29,498 nucleotides of DNA from a virus. The stretch is from positions 1 through 29,498 of the IMG/VR virus record IMGVR_UViG_3300043436_004714; one strand, given 5' to 3'. Shown piece after piece: positions 6,093 to 14,071 of this stretch. Both the position numbers and the translations under genes were made by a program. Numbering within the stretch: position 1 is the first letter of the stretch; each line of letters opens with the position of its first letter. The notes beneath the pieces are model-generated. The model saw only the letters and a list, made by a program, of their open reading frames with translations. It did no database searches and was not told the DNA's origin.

Positions 6093-6773
6093 TTAATTTA
6101 AATTATAAAATTCATCAATACCTAATAAATTAAATGTTGTGTTATTGTATTCTTCAGTGTTAGTACTATGAAAATGACCATAAAACCAATGTTTTATTTC
6201 ATTATTTTCGGATAAAAGATCATATAACCTTTTAAGTTCACTTCGTTCAAAAGTTAAATCACTTATTAAATTTGAATCATCCTGAGCAAAAAGTAATACC
6301 AGTGAATTTAAACCAATTGGGTTTGCAAAATTAGGTGTTGTGTGGGTTACCACAATATCAATATTTTTTAACTTTTTAATTTTTTTAATATCTAAGCGAA
6401 ATATTTCATCAGACCACCAACTAATATTTTCTGTTCGATGGTTTCTGTCAATTGATGTGGCACCACCAATTAGTAAAATTTTTTTACCTTCAAGATCTAA
6501 AACAGTATAATCCTTTAATAATTTTAAATTACTCCAATTGTGTTTACCGTCAAAAAATTTAGGATTATCATGATTACCTCGAATAACATATAAAGTTACA
6601 TTATACTCAAATAAATGTCCATTTAAATATTCCATATCATCCAAAAAATCAGGACTAAAACCAGCGCCAAAATCACCCAATTGAATCAAATTTATAGGTT
6701 GTTTTGATTCGTTTTTTCTACAAAAATTAACAATTAAATTAAAGTTACCATGTATATCACCTAATATTACCAT
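6093..6773 (-). CDS. Calcineurin-like metallophosphoesterase
   Basis: 226 residues with the complete motif set of the calcineurin-like superfamily: GDIHG (5-9), LGDFGAGF (32-39), GNHDN (66-70), VTHTTPN (142-148) and GHFH (199-202). The GDIHG start and size fit the protein-phosphatase or Ap4A-hydrolase type of small enzymes, which use two metals to hydrolyse phosphoesters. Substrate cannot be told from sequence. A promoter with an exact -7 box sits about 30 bases upstream. It is distinct from the HTH-containing phosphoesterase at 2104-3699. Confidence 0.82.
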   Translation of the reverse strand: MVILGDIHGNFNLIVNFCRKNESKQPINLIQLGDFGAGFSPDFLDDMEYLNGHLFEYNVTLYVIRGNHDNPKFFDGKHNWSNLKLLKDYTVLDLEGKKILLIGGATSIDRNHRTENISWWSDEIFRLDIKKIKKLKNIDIVVTHTTPNFANPIGLNSLVLLFAQDDSNLISDLTFERSELKRLYDLLSENNEIKHWFYGHFHSTNTEEYNNTTFNLLGIDEFYNLN

Positions 6774-6805
6774 ATAATTTATTTACTATAATAAAAATTT
6801 TTATG

Positions 6806-6837
6806 CAAAGATAACTAAAAATAATTTAATAGTCAAC
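6806..6837 (-). promoter_or_regulatory. Bacteroidota-type promoter for the phosphoesterase gene
   Basis: GTTG (6834-6837), 20-base spacer, TATCTTTG (6806-6813) on the minus strand. The -7 box is perfect; the -33 box differs by one base from TTTG. It overlaps the stop codon of the 52-residue gene upstream. Confidence 0.7.
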
Positions 6838-6991
6838 CTTTAATTAATTTTTTTTTCTTATAGGTTAAAATTAATGATGGTAGGTAAATAAAATAAAAAA
6901 CTATTAAGTATTTTTCAATACCACCTTCGATGAAAAAAATGATTGGTGATAACATTAATAAAAAATCGAATAAATTGTTTAGTTTTTTCAT
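6833..6991 (-). CDS. 52-residue membrane protein
   Basis: An ATG at 6989-6991 opens 52 codons ending in TGA at 6833-6835. The protein begins MKKLNNLFDFLLML and has two hydrophobic stretches (about 6-22 and 28-45) separated by EGGIEKY, with a Lys-rich tail (YKKKKLIKG). It starts 6 bases after the stop of the 384-residue gene, so an operon is likely. The positive residues at both ends suggest both termini are cytoplasmic. Function unknown. Confidence 0.6.
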   Translation of the reverse strand: MKKLNNLFDFLLMLSPIIFFIEGGIEKYLIVFYFIYLPSLILTYKKKKLIKG

Positions 6992-6997
6992 AATTAA

Positions 6998-8152
6998 TTA
7001 AGAAGTTACACGTCTTATTTTACCCTCCAAAAAGAATTTATAATTAGTCCCCCTCAATATTAGAATCTCATTACCTTCACGTTTAAATTTAAAAATACCT
7101 GCAGCTTCAGCTGAATCTAATAACGTTTGTAAATAACCTTGTTTATGTTTTAAATTATTTTGTTCAAAAAAGTCATCAAGTATTGGTTTTTTCGCCGTAC
7201 TAATAAAACTTATCAAATTTAATATAATTTTATTTTTATTAGGTGTACTGAACGAGTACGAAAAATTTGGGTTATCTGTTTTCCAAAATACAAATTGAGA
7301 TCTAAATGGATCTATTTGTATTACACTACTATCAATATATTTTTTTAATAAAGGTATGAATGTTTTTCTAAAGAATTTTTCAGCTGAAAAATCGTCAGTT
7401 GGGATACGATATATTTCAAAAAAGTCTGTTAAAAAAACTTCACCTTGTCTGTTTTTTACTTTAATTGTAATTTTATTTGTATCTTTTGGGAAAATTAATG
7501 TTTCTATTAATATAGTTGGTTCTTCTTTAGATTCCCATGTTATTAATAATTTACCACCATCTTTTAATGTTTTAATTGGTGTCCAATAACCAACATCACT
7601 CTTTAATCGATAATCATTAAATTTACTTTCAAAAATACTTTTTATTATTAAATCAACTTTTCTTGGATTCTGGGTTTTTTCAACCTTTGCCGCTATTGGT
7701 ATATTTGGTGTTTTTGTTAATCCAGGTTCTTTATTAATTGGTGTATTTGATGCTTTATTTTTTAAAGTATCTTGTTTTGGGTTGATTTCCTGATCAATTT
7801 CATTAAATAACGACAATACTGGATTATAATTCTCTTTTAAAACAGGTAGATTTATTTCGTACCCATCATAAAAATCACTTGATGATAAATCTAATTTTTC
7901 CTCATCAATTCGATATCCATTTGATTCTATAATTGGTGTTAGTCTATCATAAACAAATTCATTTAAAAACTCAGTTAATGAGCCACATGTTGTAAAATTG
8001 TCGGTAACATCTAGGATTTCATTTAGTGTTAAAATCTCATTATAATAACCTTTACCACTTTGTACTTTAAAATTAATTCTATTGTTTAATTGAATCCCCT
8101 CATTTATTAAGGTGCTCAAAATTTCTGTTCTAAATATATCGGCTTTTTTCAT
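6998..8152 (-). CDS. Unknown phage protein with possible C-terminal winged helix
   Basis: 384 residues. The N-terminus MKKADIFRTEILSTLINEG resembles the short helical leaders of several other proteins in this window. Residues about 125-165 are Pro/Lys/Asn-rich and probably a linker. The middle (about 165-305) alternates beta and helical segments. Residues about 315-384 (KKPILDDFFEQNN ... YLQTLLDSAEAAGIFKFKREGNEILI) have a helix-helix-wing look suggestive of a winged-helix fold. No catalytic motif is seen. The 68-base gap upstream contains only AT-rich sequence with a weak inverted repeat. Confidence 0.6.
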   Translation of the reverse strand: MKKADIFRTEILSTLINEGIQLNNRINFKVQSGKGYYNEILTLNEILDVTDNFTTCGSLTEFLNEFVYDRLTPIIESNGYRIDEEKLDLSSSDFYDGYEINLPVLKENYNPVLSLFNEIDQEINPKQDTLKNKASNTPINKEPGLTKTPNIPIAAKVEKTQNPRKVDLIIKSIFESKFNDYRLKSDVGYWTPIKTLKDGGKLLITWESKEEPTILIETLIFPKDTNKITIKVKNRQGEVFLTDFFEIYRIPTDDFSAEKFFRKTFIPLLKKYIDSSVIQIDPFRSQFVFWKTDNPNFSYSFSTPNKNKIILNLISFISTAKKPILDDFFEQNNLKHKQGYLQTLLDSAEAAGIFKFKREGNEILILRGTNYKFFLEGKIRRVTS

Positions 8153-8220
8153 CGATTCAATAAACTTTACTAATAAATAGTTAAAAAAAACTAATTATAC
8201 TTTAAAAAAATATTTTTTTA

Positions 8221-9849
8221 TTAATCACCATATTTTATTATACACACATCACCATTGGAGTTTTTTTCCATTATTTTTTTGGTTTGTGTTGATATATTAG
8301 TATCATCAATACAAATCGCAACTATGTTAGGTAATCTACTTAATTCAACTGGTATTGTATCTAATTTTAAATTATTATGAACGTCTAATATAAACAATTC
8401 TTGACAATCTAAAATATCATCACATATATTCTTTAAATTACATGATGATGCGGTTAATCTAGATAATTTTTTCAAACCACTTAGATTAGGTAATTTACTT
8501 AAATTGCTATTAAAATCTAAGACAAGTTCTGTTAGTTTTTTACAATTATCAATATTACCTATTTTTTTTATATTACAACCAGCACAATCTAATAATTCAA
8601 GTGATTTTAAACTATTTATCCATTCTGGTATTTCAGTTAATAATTTATTATTTCTGATTTTTAACTTTTTTAACTTTGTTAGTTTTGATATTGATTCGGG
8701 TAGATTTTCGATTGAACAATCACTTAAATTTAATTCTTCAATGCTACTTATTTCACCGATATTGTTCAAATATTCATCTTCAATTTTATAACCACTAAAA
8801 TCAACACTAGCTGGTTTTGATTCTATCATCATATTAATAATTTGATCACCAAAACCTAAATTTAACAAATATTTTATAATATCTTTTTGTTTGCTATTAT
8901 TACCCATTCTTTTAGGTATTGCAACTTTACTAATATATGACCTAAAATAATTTTTAATATCTTTATTTGTATAAAAGAAATCATTTATATCTATGGGTTT
9001 ATCTGGAGCATTCATATACATATTATCCTCAAAATGAAATTGTAGTCTTGTATTTGGGTTTTTTGTAATTAACTTACCACTACCAAAACCTTTTTTAATT
9101 AAAACAAATAATTTACCTTTGTTATTATAACTATCAAACATACTAGTACCATATCTAGTACCCGCAGTACACCATGTTGTATGTCTACCAAACTCAACAT
9201 TAGCATCACGATCGTGGGTAACAACAATAACCCATTCATTATTCTCATAAACTAATTCAGCTTGACCTGGCTTATTGTTTTTTTCGGTAAAATTTTGTAT
9301 ATATTTAAGTTCCTTAAAACTTAGTGTATGGATTTCATTATCATTAACATCGTCATTAACCATATAGGGTTTAACAAAATTAATAAAATCGTTGAGTTCT
9401 TTAAATTTATTTATATCTCGATTTTCAATATTAAGTACGTTTGTTTTTTTCAACAATGAAAAAACTTCCAGAGATTCTGTTGCTTTTGAAAAGATATCTT
9501 CAAAAAAGGGTAAGTATTGGGTGGTTTGTGTTCTATCGATATTATCTTTTAAAATATTCCTATATAGATTTAGAAACCAATTGACATATTCTTTATTTTT
9601 TGATGGATCACATAATACAAAAAATTCAAAAATCATCTCTAATGGTGTTTTATCAATTAGATATGATTGATATTCTGGTATACCAACATGTTTGAATATT
9701 TGATCATAAAATTCAGAAAAACAAGGATCGTGAAATGTATCTTTACCTTTAATTTTTGGGTAAATGTTTTTCTTGATAGCTTTTTTAATATCATTATTAA
9801 AAATATCACGGAGAAACTCTATTCTGCTCTTTTTATCTTTGTTGCTCAT
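8221..9849 (-). CDS. WCT-motif domain fused to leucine-rich repeats
   Basis: 542 residues in three parts. Residues 1-195 are helical and unfamiliar. Residues about 195-300 hold a conserved phage-type block: WVIVVTHDRDANVEFGR, TTWCTAG (224-230), SMFDSYNNKGKLFVLI and RLQFHFEDN; I recall similar FG..T.WCT proteins in other large phages, with unknown function. Residues about 365-525 are at least six leucine-rich repeats (ELNLSDCSIENLPESISKL, KLKIRNNKLLTEIPEW and so on), a protein-binding solenoid. No signal peptide, so it probably acts inside the cell or virion. A perfect promoter (9871-9902) drives it. The LRR could bind a host or phage partner; that is inference. Confidence 0.68.
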   Translation of the reverse strand: MSNKDKKSRIEFLRDIFNNDIKKAIKKNIYPKIKGKDTFHDPCFSEFYDQIFKHVGIPEYQSYLIDKTPLEMIFEFFVLCDPSKNKEYVNWFLNLYRNILKDNIDRTQTTQYLPFFEDIFSKATESLEVFSLLKKTNVLNIENRDINKFKELNDFINFVKPYMVNDDVNDNEIHTLSFKELKYIQNFTEKNNKPGQAELVYENNEWVIVVTHDRDANVEFGRHTTWCTAGTRYGTSMFDSYNNKGKLFVLIKKGFGSGKLITKNPNTRLQFHFEDNMYMNAPDKPIDINDFFYTNKDIKNYFRSYISKVAIPKRMGNNSKQKDIIKYLLNLGFGDQIINMMIESKPASVDFSGYKIEDEYLNNIGEISSIEELNLSDCSIENLPESISKLTKLKKLKIRNNKLLTEIPEWINSLKSLELLDCAGCNIKKIGNIDNCKKLTELVLDFNSNLSKLPNLSGLKKLSRLTASSCNLKNICDDILDCQELFILDVHNNLKLDTIPVELSRLPNIVAICIDDTNISTQTKKIMEKNSNGDVCIIKYGD

Positions 9850-9870
9850 TTACTTTATTTAAATTTTATG

Positions 9871-9902
9871 CAAAAGTAGTAAAAATTTTTTTAATGCGCA
9901 AA
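9871..9902 (-). promoter_or_regulatory. Bacteroidota-type promoter for the LRR gene
   Basis: TTTG (9899-9902), 20-base spacer, TACTTTTG (9871-9878) on the minus strand. The upstream part (AAAGATTTGCGCATTAAAAA) is the same as in the promoters at 782-813 and 15507-15538. The predicted start leaves a leader of about 15 bases before the ATG at 9849. Confidence 0.85.
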
Positions 9903-9914
9903 TCTTTATTGAGA

Positions 9915-10355
9915 TTAATTTAATTTTTGTTCAAATAAATTATTACCATACTCATCATTTTTAATAAATGACTTAATTATGGAACCTGCTTTGGCGTTTG
10001 CTTCATCTTCAATTTCACCACCAACATCTTGGACTGGGTATTCCACTCTACCCTCTTCGTGCTGCATTTGGTGAACTAATTCATGTGCAATGCTTCTCAA
10101 AATATCACCTAACATTCTATTCTTACCATAAACTACCACCAATTTATCTTTATCAACGTAATAGGCGGTTGTATTAATACCATTAGATGCTCGATCAAAA
10201 ACAATTTTACATGTAAATTTATTATCTAAATTAAGTTCATCGCAACAATAGTTTAAGAATTTCTTAACCGTATTTATTTTTTTATCATCAAATGATAATT
10301 CATCATCAATTTGTAGATCAAATTTTTCTTTTAATAATGTTTCTATTAATTTCAT
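9915..10355 (-). CDS. Small HExxH zinc metallopeptidase
   Basis: 146 residues. HELVH at 91-95 is the zinc-binding and catalytic helix; EDEANAKAG (116-124) supplies the third ligand, probably Glu118, as in gluzincin-type peptidases. The N-terminal 80 residues are a compact helical and strand region (FLNYCCDELNL, YYVDKDKLVVVYG). No signal peptide. Substrate unknown; similar short peptidases are found in many phages. It lies 2 bases after the tail-fibre-like gene, suggesting cotranscription and perhaps a role in virion protein processing, which is inference. Confidence 0.72.
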   Translation of the reverse strand: MKLIETLLKEKFDLQIDDELSFDDKKINTVKKFLNYCCDELNLDNKFTCKIVFDRASNGINTTAYYVDKDKLVVVYGKNRMLGDILRSIAHELVHQMQHEEGRVEYPVQDVGGEIEDEANAKAGSIIKSFIKNDEYGNNLFEQKLN

Positions 10356-10357
10356 AA

Positions 10358-11482
10358 CTATAATAAATTATTTATATCCCGTTCAAGATAATTAGTATTA
10401 AATAAATCATCAGCGACACCTAATTGTGTAAAATCTTTCGCATTTAAAGCCACATATGGTTGTTTATTTATATTTGTTACAAGAAAATCAGCACCATCCC
10501 AAATCATCTCAACACTCTCCATAGCTTCCAATGGTAAAAAATAACTACCGTTATATTCTGTTTTTACATTTGTTGCAAATATTGGTGCACTATTAGAATA
10601 CACCATTAAAAATTTACTTAGATTGGTATTTTTTGTATTTTTTGCTATAAATTTATAAATAGCGCCGCTATGATTTGTAGTTAAACCTGTTGGTAATTGA
10701 ACTAAATGGTGGTAATTATCTGTCGTATTTAAATCAACAACAATGATATTTTGTTTTGTTGGTTTTTGTGTTGTCCCATATGTTAAATTTGAAACATTAT
10801 ATGTTAATCCACTGATTACTGTTTGCGTCCAACCAGTTGTTATTTTTTGAAAACTGTGGTTTGAGATACCAATTAAATACTTTTGACCATCTAACTCAAC
10901 GTTATTTATATCCGTACTAAAAGTTGTATTATCATTTAATCTAATTGTTTGTGTTGTACCAGTAAATGTAACATCAACAACATTATTAATTTGCGAAATT
11001 AAAGATGTTAAATCAATTATAACGTCAGCTAAATTATTATTAAATTTTAATGTTAATTCACTATTATTTAACGTACCTCCAGTAACATAAGAATCTGTCG
11101 CTTGTAATGTGCTTAAATCAATTGTAACCGTATTACCATCACTTAATAATAATATCAAATCACTACCATTAACACTACCACTAACAACATATTTATCACC
11201 AACACCGCCACCACCACCTCCAGCGATCTTAGTCCATATTGTTGTGATATTAGCACCATCAACAAAATTTTCTTTAAAAAGATTATTTGGTTTATACACA
11301 TAATCTGTATGCGTTAATTCACAATAATATAATGATGTTACACCACTAATTGAATTTAAAACAAATTGACCTCTAAAATATTCTTTTGGTTGCCATTCAG
11401 TTATGTTCAAATATAAAAAATTCGAATCTAACTCTTGATGCGTTAATGGTCTTGGTAGGTTTTGTCTAAGTACTAAACTCAT
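10358..11482 (-). CDS. Tail-fibre or virion appendage protein, putative
   Basis: 374 residues. The N-terminus contains RPLTHQELDSNFLYL (11-25), close to the PLT-E-D-NF-L motif common at the start of phage tail-fibre and baseplate-attached proteins. A glycine run (GGGGGG) at about 88-93 marks a linker. Residues 95-200 hold beta repeats of the form G-L-N-S-LTL-NN with IDL, typical of fibrous shafts. The C-terminal 170 residues are beta-rich and Asn/Thr-rich, perhaps a receptor-binding or capping part. The start codon lies inside one arm of a 16-bp inverted repeat (11480-11539), hinting at translational control. It follows clpP. Confidence 0.65.
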   Translation of the reverse strand: MSLVLRQNLPRPLTHQELDSNFLYLNITEWQPKEYFRGQFVLNSISGVTSLYYCELTHTDYVYKPNNLFKENFVDGANITTIWTKIAGGGGGGVGDKYVVSGSVNGSDLILLLSDGNTVTIDLSTLQATDSYVTGGTLNNSELTLKFNNNLADVIIDLTSLISQINNVVDVTFTGTTQTIRLNDNTTFSTDINNVELDGQKYLIGISNHSFQKITTGWTQTVISGLTYNVSNLTYGTTQKPTKQNIIVVDLNTTDNYHHLVQLPTGLTTNHSGAIYKFIAKNTKNTNLSKFLMVYSNSAPIFATNVKTEYNGSYFLPLEAMESVEMIWDGADFLVTNINKQPYVALNAKDFTQLGVADDLFNTNYLERDINNLL

Positions 11483-11539
11483 TTATCACTTAATTATTAT
11501 ATTATTATTTACAATAAATAGTCAATTAAGTGATAAATG
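11480..11539 (-). promoter_or_regulatory. 16-bp inverted repeat covering a start codon
   Basis: CATTTATCACTTAATT (11480-11495) and AATTAAGTGATAAATG (11524-11539) are perfect inverted copies separated by 28 bases. The inner part holds another short inverted repeat (TATTTA/TAAATA). On the minus-strand transcript the 3' arm ends exactly in the ATG of the tail-fibre-like gene. There is no T run, so it does not look like an intrinsic terminator. It may hide the start codon or serve as an RNase III site; both are inference. Confidence 0.7.
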
Positions 11540-11554
11540 GATAGTATTATTGTA

Positions 11555-12220
11555 TTATTTATTTTTTCTCTCCAATATAGCATCTATCATACCATATTCT
11601 TTAGCTTCAATAGATTTCATCCAATAGTCTCGATCTGAATCGGCGTGTACTTTTTTAACAGTTTGCCCCGTATGGTTTGAGATTATTTCATATAATTCAT
11701 TTTTTAATTTACCTATCTCTTTAGCTGTTATCTCGATATCACTAGCTTGACCCTCAGCACCACCTAATGGTTGGTGTATCATTATTCTTGAGTGTGGTAA
11801 TGCGAATCTTTTACCCTTTGTTCCAGCACAAAGCAAAACAGCTGCCATAGATGCCGCTAAACCAGTACATATTGTAGATACTTCGGGTTTAATGTATTGC
11901 ATTGTATCATAAATACCTAAACCAGAGTATACTGAACCACCAGGTGAATTAATATAAATTTGTATTGGTGATTCCTCATCAATAGATTCCAAATAAAGTA
12001 ATTGTGCTTGGATTATATTAGAAACTGAGTCATCTATTTCAGTACCTAAAAAAATAACACGTTCCATCATTAATCTTGAAAACACATCCACCTGTGTAAC
12101 ATTTAATGCCCTTTCTTCCATAATATATGGTGTTAACGAATTTTGGTATTTGTTAAGGTAAGTGCTCGAAATACCTTTGTGTTTTGTTGCGTAATTTGTG
12201 AAATCTTTTGATAAATTCAT
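11555..12220 (-). CDS. clpP: ClpP-type serine protease
   Basis: 221 residues from the ATG at 12220; an in-frame ATG at 12250 would add ten residues but overlaps the upstream gene, and the chosen start matches the N-terminus I recall for Bacteroidota ClpP (M-x-K-F-YATKH). The catalytic triad is Ser124 (LAASM), His149 (MIHQP) and Asp198 (SDRDYW); the 25- and 49-residue spacings equal those of E. coli Clp[10 protein letters not shown] forms the substrate strand. ClpP works as a 14-mer barrel fed by ClpX-type unfoldases. No ATPase partner is in the window, so it may dock on host ClpX. The close match to host enzymes suggests acquisition from a host. Confidence 0.92.
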   Translation of the reverse strand: MNLSKDFTNYATKHKGISSTYLNKYQNSLTPYIMEERALNVTQVDVFSRLMMERVIFLGTEIDDSVSNIIQAQLLYLESIDEESPIQIYINSPGGSVYSGLGIYDTMQYIKPEVSTICTGLAASMAAVLLCAGTKGKRFALPHSRIMIHQPLGGAEGQASDIEITAKEIGKLKNELYEIISNHTGQTVKKVHADSDRDYWMKSIEAKEYGMIDAILERKNK

Positions 12221-12242
12221 ATTATAAGTTTTTTTTACAAAA

Positions 12243-13829
12243 TTAATCATTTTTTTCTATATAGTCAATATGTGATTTTATATTATCAAAAAATGGTGTT
12301 GCTATACTTTCAAAAAATGGTTTGGAGTATATATATTTAACATCAATACTATCACGTAATTTATTAGTGTTTAGCTCTAACGCTTTAATAATACTATGAT
12401 TATATTTTGTGTTGATAATGCTTCTGAAAATATCATCTTTATTTCGATATTGATAGCTAGATGTGTAGTATCTATTAAATTTAACACATAAAATTTCATT
12501 TTTATCGGTAATTTTTAACCCGAAATCAAAATCACGATATTGTTTATTAGTTACTAAAGAAAGAGTTTCACCTGGTTTTAAATATCTTTTTAATCGATTG
12601 TATGATTTTCTACTTAATATAGCAGTACCACTATGTTCAATCGCTTTTAAAACTAATTCGCTAACAATTTTTAAATGATCAATATTTTTAATTTTAATTC
12701 CAGCACAATATAATGAATTTAATTGGGTAATTGTATCAAGAAAAATAAATTGTTCGGTTTTAAATTGGAGTTTATCCATAATAAATTCATAATCAAATTC
12801 ATATAATTCGATGATATTAAAAATATATTTTTGCGTCAGAGTTTTTACCACATAACTATAATCGAGATTATTTTCAATAAAAAAATCTTTAGTTATTTCT
12901 GGTAGTTGATTATTGTTATCTAAAACTTTCAAAATCAATGGGTTGATCAAATATTTTTTTTGATTAACGTCTTTACTAATATATGCGTTATAATTTAAAT
13001 CAATTAATTTATATAATATTACATCAATAATCTTATGATTTTTAATATTATACTCGTTTATAAAAAAATCCTCGATTGTTTTTCCATGATATTGTTTTTT
13101 ATTCTTTATAAATAATTTAAAGAATGGTTCCAATAAAAAATAATTCGGTATTTTTATTTGAGATTTTTTCAGGTAATTTATCATTAAAAATGATTTTAAT
13201 GACGGTTTATCATCAAATCCATAATCAACATTAAAAGTATTATTTATTAACTTCATTTCAGTATTAATATCACAATAACCTAATAGGTTATAAAAACAAC
13301 TAAGTGACACATCCATCTCATTACCAATATCTAAGTGTGATAGTATATTATTAATTATTGGTTCGACTTTATAACTTAAAATACTTTTTCTAATTACTAT
13401 ATCATATTTTCGACCCATTTTAACTCGACTATAAACTGTAAAATCACCTGTTGATTTATTTACAGATATGCTGAACATTTGTTTGTCACGTATTTTAAAA
13501 ACTTTATTTTTTAATTTTCCTTTTGTAACCCTATATTTTGAAAAATAATATAATTTTAATGATATATTATTTTTAGTGGGATCTTCGGACACAACAATAG
13601 TTGTTCGTTGGACATTAACGTCTTTATTCTCACGCAAACATTGTTTAAATTCTTCCTCACTTATTGATTTTATTACTTTTTCTGTTATTATAAAAGGTTC
13701 ACTTACTGTCTGTGTTTGTTCTATTGAAAAAGGATCTATATCATCTATATCCACCGTAACCTCCTCCTCAACATCAACAATAATAGAAAAATCTTCAATA
13801 CAAGATCTATAATGTACTATATCTTCCAT
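12243..13829 (-). CDS. Large protein of unknown function
   Basis: 528 residues. The first 60 residues are acidic ([17 protein letters not shown]) and likely disordered. The rest is rich in Asn, Lys, Ile and Tyr, with alternating strands and helices and no membrane segment. Recognisable stretches such as [17 protein letters not shown] and [12 protein letters not shown] give no family that I know. A perfect -7 box (TATCTTTG, 13848-13855) lies 19 bases upstream of the start, with a poor -33 box. It ends 23 bases before clpP and probably shares a transcript with it. Confidence 0.65.
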   Translation of the reverse strand: MEDIVHYRSCIEDFSIIVDVEEEVTVDIDDIDPFSIEQTQTVSEPFIITEKVIKSISEEEFKQCLRENKDVNVQRTTIVVSEDPTKNNISLKLYYFSKYRVTKGKLKNKVFKIRDKQMFSISVNKSTGDFTVYSRVKMGRKYDIVIRKSILSYKVEPIINNILSHLDIGNEMDVSLSCFYNLLGYCDINTEMKLINNTFNVDYGFDDKPSLKSFLMINYLKKSQIKIPNYFLLEPFFKLFIKNKKQYHGKTIEDFFINEYNIKNHKIIDVILYKLIDLNYNAYISKDVNQKKYLINPLILKVLDNNNQLPEITKDFFIENNLDYSYVVKTLTQKYIFNIIELYEFDYEFIMDKLQFKTEQFIFLDTITQLNSLYCAGIKIKNIDHLKIVSELVLKAIEHSGTAILSRKSYNRLKRYLKPGETLSLVTNKQYRDFDFGLKITDKNEILCVKFNRYYTSSYQYRNKDDIFRSIINTKYNHSIIKALELNTNKLRDSIDVKYIYSKPFFESIATPFFDNIKSHIDYIEKND

Positions 13830-13847
13830 TTTTTTTTAATTATTTTA

Positions 13848-13879
13848 CAAAGATAAAAATTTTTTTTAAATTAAAGAAA
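13848..13879 (-). promoter_or_regulatory. Probable promoter with perfect -7 and weak -33 box
   Basis: TATCTTTG (13848-13855) is preceded after 20 bases by TTTC (13876-13879) on the minus strand. It lies right behind the terminator hairpin at 13881-13909, as expected for the start of a new transcript, and would give a very short leader for the gene starting at 13829. Confidence 0.5.
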
Positions 13880-13909
13880 AAAAAAGACTGAACATAATTC
13901 AGTCTTTTT
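13870..13909 (-). terminator. Strong terminator ending the TROVE/ncRNA unit
   Basis: A perfect 12-bp stem, 13881-13892 with 13898-13909 (AAAAAGACTGAA/TTCAGTCTTTTT), has a 5-base loop. On the minus strand U-rich sequence continues into 13880-13870. It lies 8 bases beyond the 3' end of the structured RNA. Confidence 0.92.
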
Positions 13910-13916
13910 AAAATTT

Positions 13917-14065
13917 AGGATATTGTCGGAATAGTCTGGATTTTTAAGATTCCACATCTGGTAATATTAAACTAACTTTACCAAAGGTTAGAGTTATACC
14001 ATTTAAGGTATTTGCTGGCTATATAATTTGTATAATTAATTTGCTGCAATAATTCCCAATATCCT
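13917..14065 (-). ncRNA. Structured RNA downstream of TROVE gene, candidate Y-like RNA (copy 1)
   Basis: About 149 nt between the TROVE stop codon and a terminator. On the minus strand AGGATATTG (14057-14065) pairs with CAATATCCT (13917-13925), 9 bp. A two-base GA bulge (13926-13927) follows, then GGAAT (14052-14056) pairs with ATTCC (13928-13932), 5 bp. Inside are hairpins ATACC/GGTAT (13996-14000 with 14007-14011) and CTAAC/GTTAG (13972-13976 with 13987-13991). CAGCAAA occurs twice. No ORF of note. The bulged end-to-end stem beside a Ro-family gene is how bacterial Y RNAs are arranged; the RNA at 433-512 shares its motifs. Whether it is cut from the mRNA is unknown. Confidence 0.7.
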
Positions 14066-14071
14066 TTTTTT

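Noticed and set aside
8170-8200. Weak inverted repeat TAGTT/AACTA between the LRR gene and the next gene as a terminator
   Set aside because: The stem is five A/T-rich pairs with no proper T tract on the transcribed strand; too weak to support.
11109-11303. Plus-strand ORF with a proline run
   Set aside because: The proline run is the antisense of the glycine linker in the tail-fibre-like gene.
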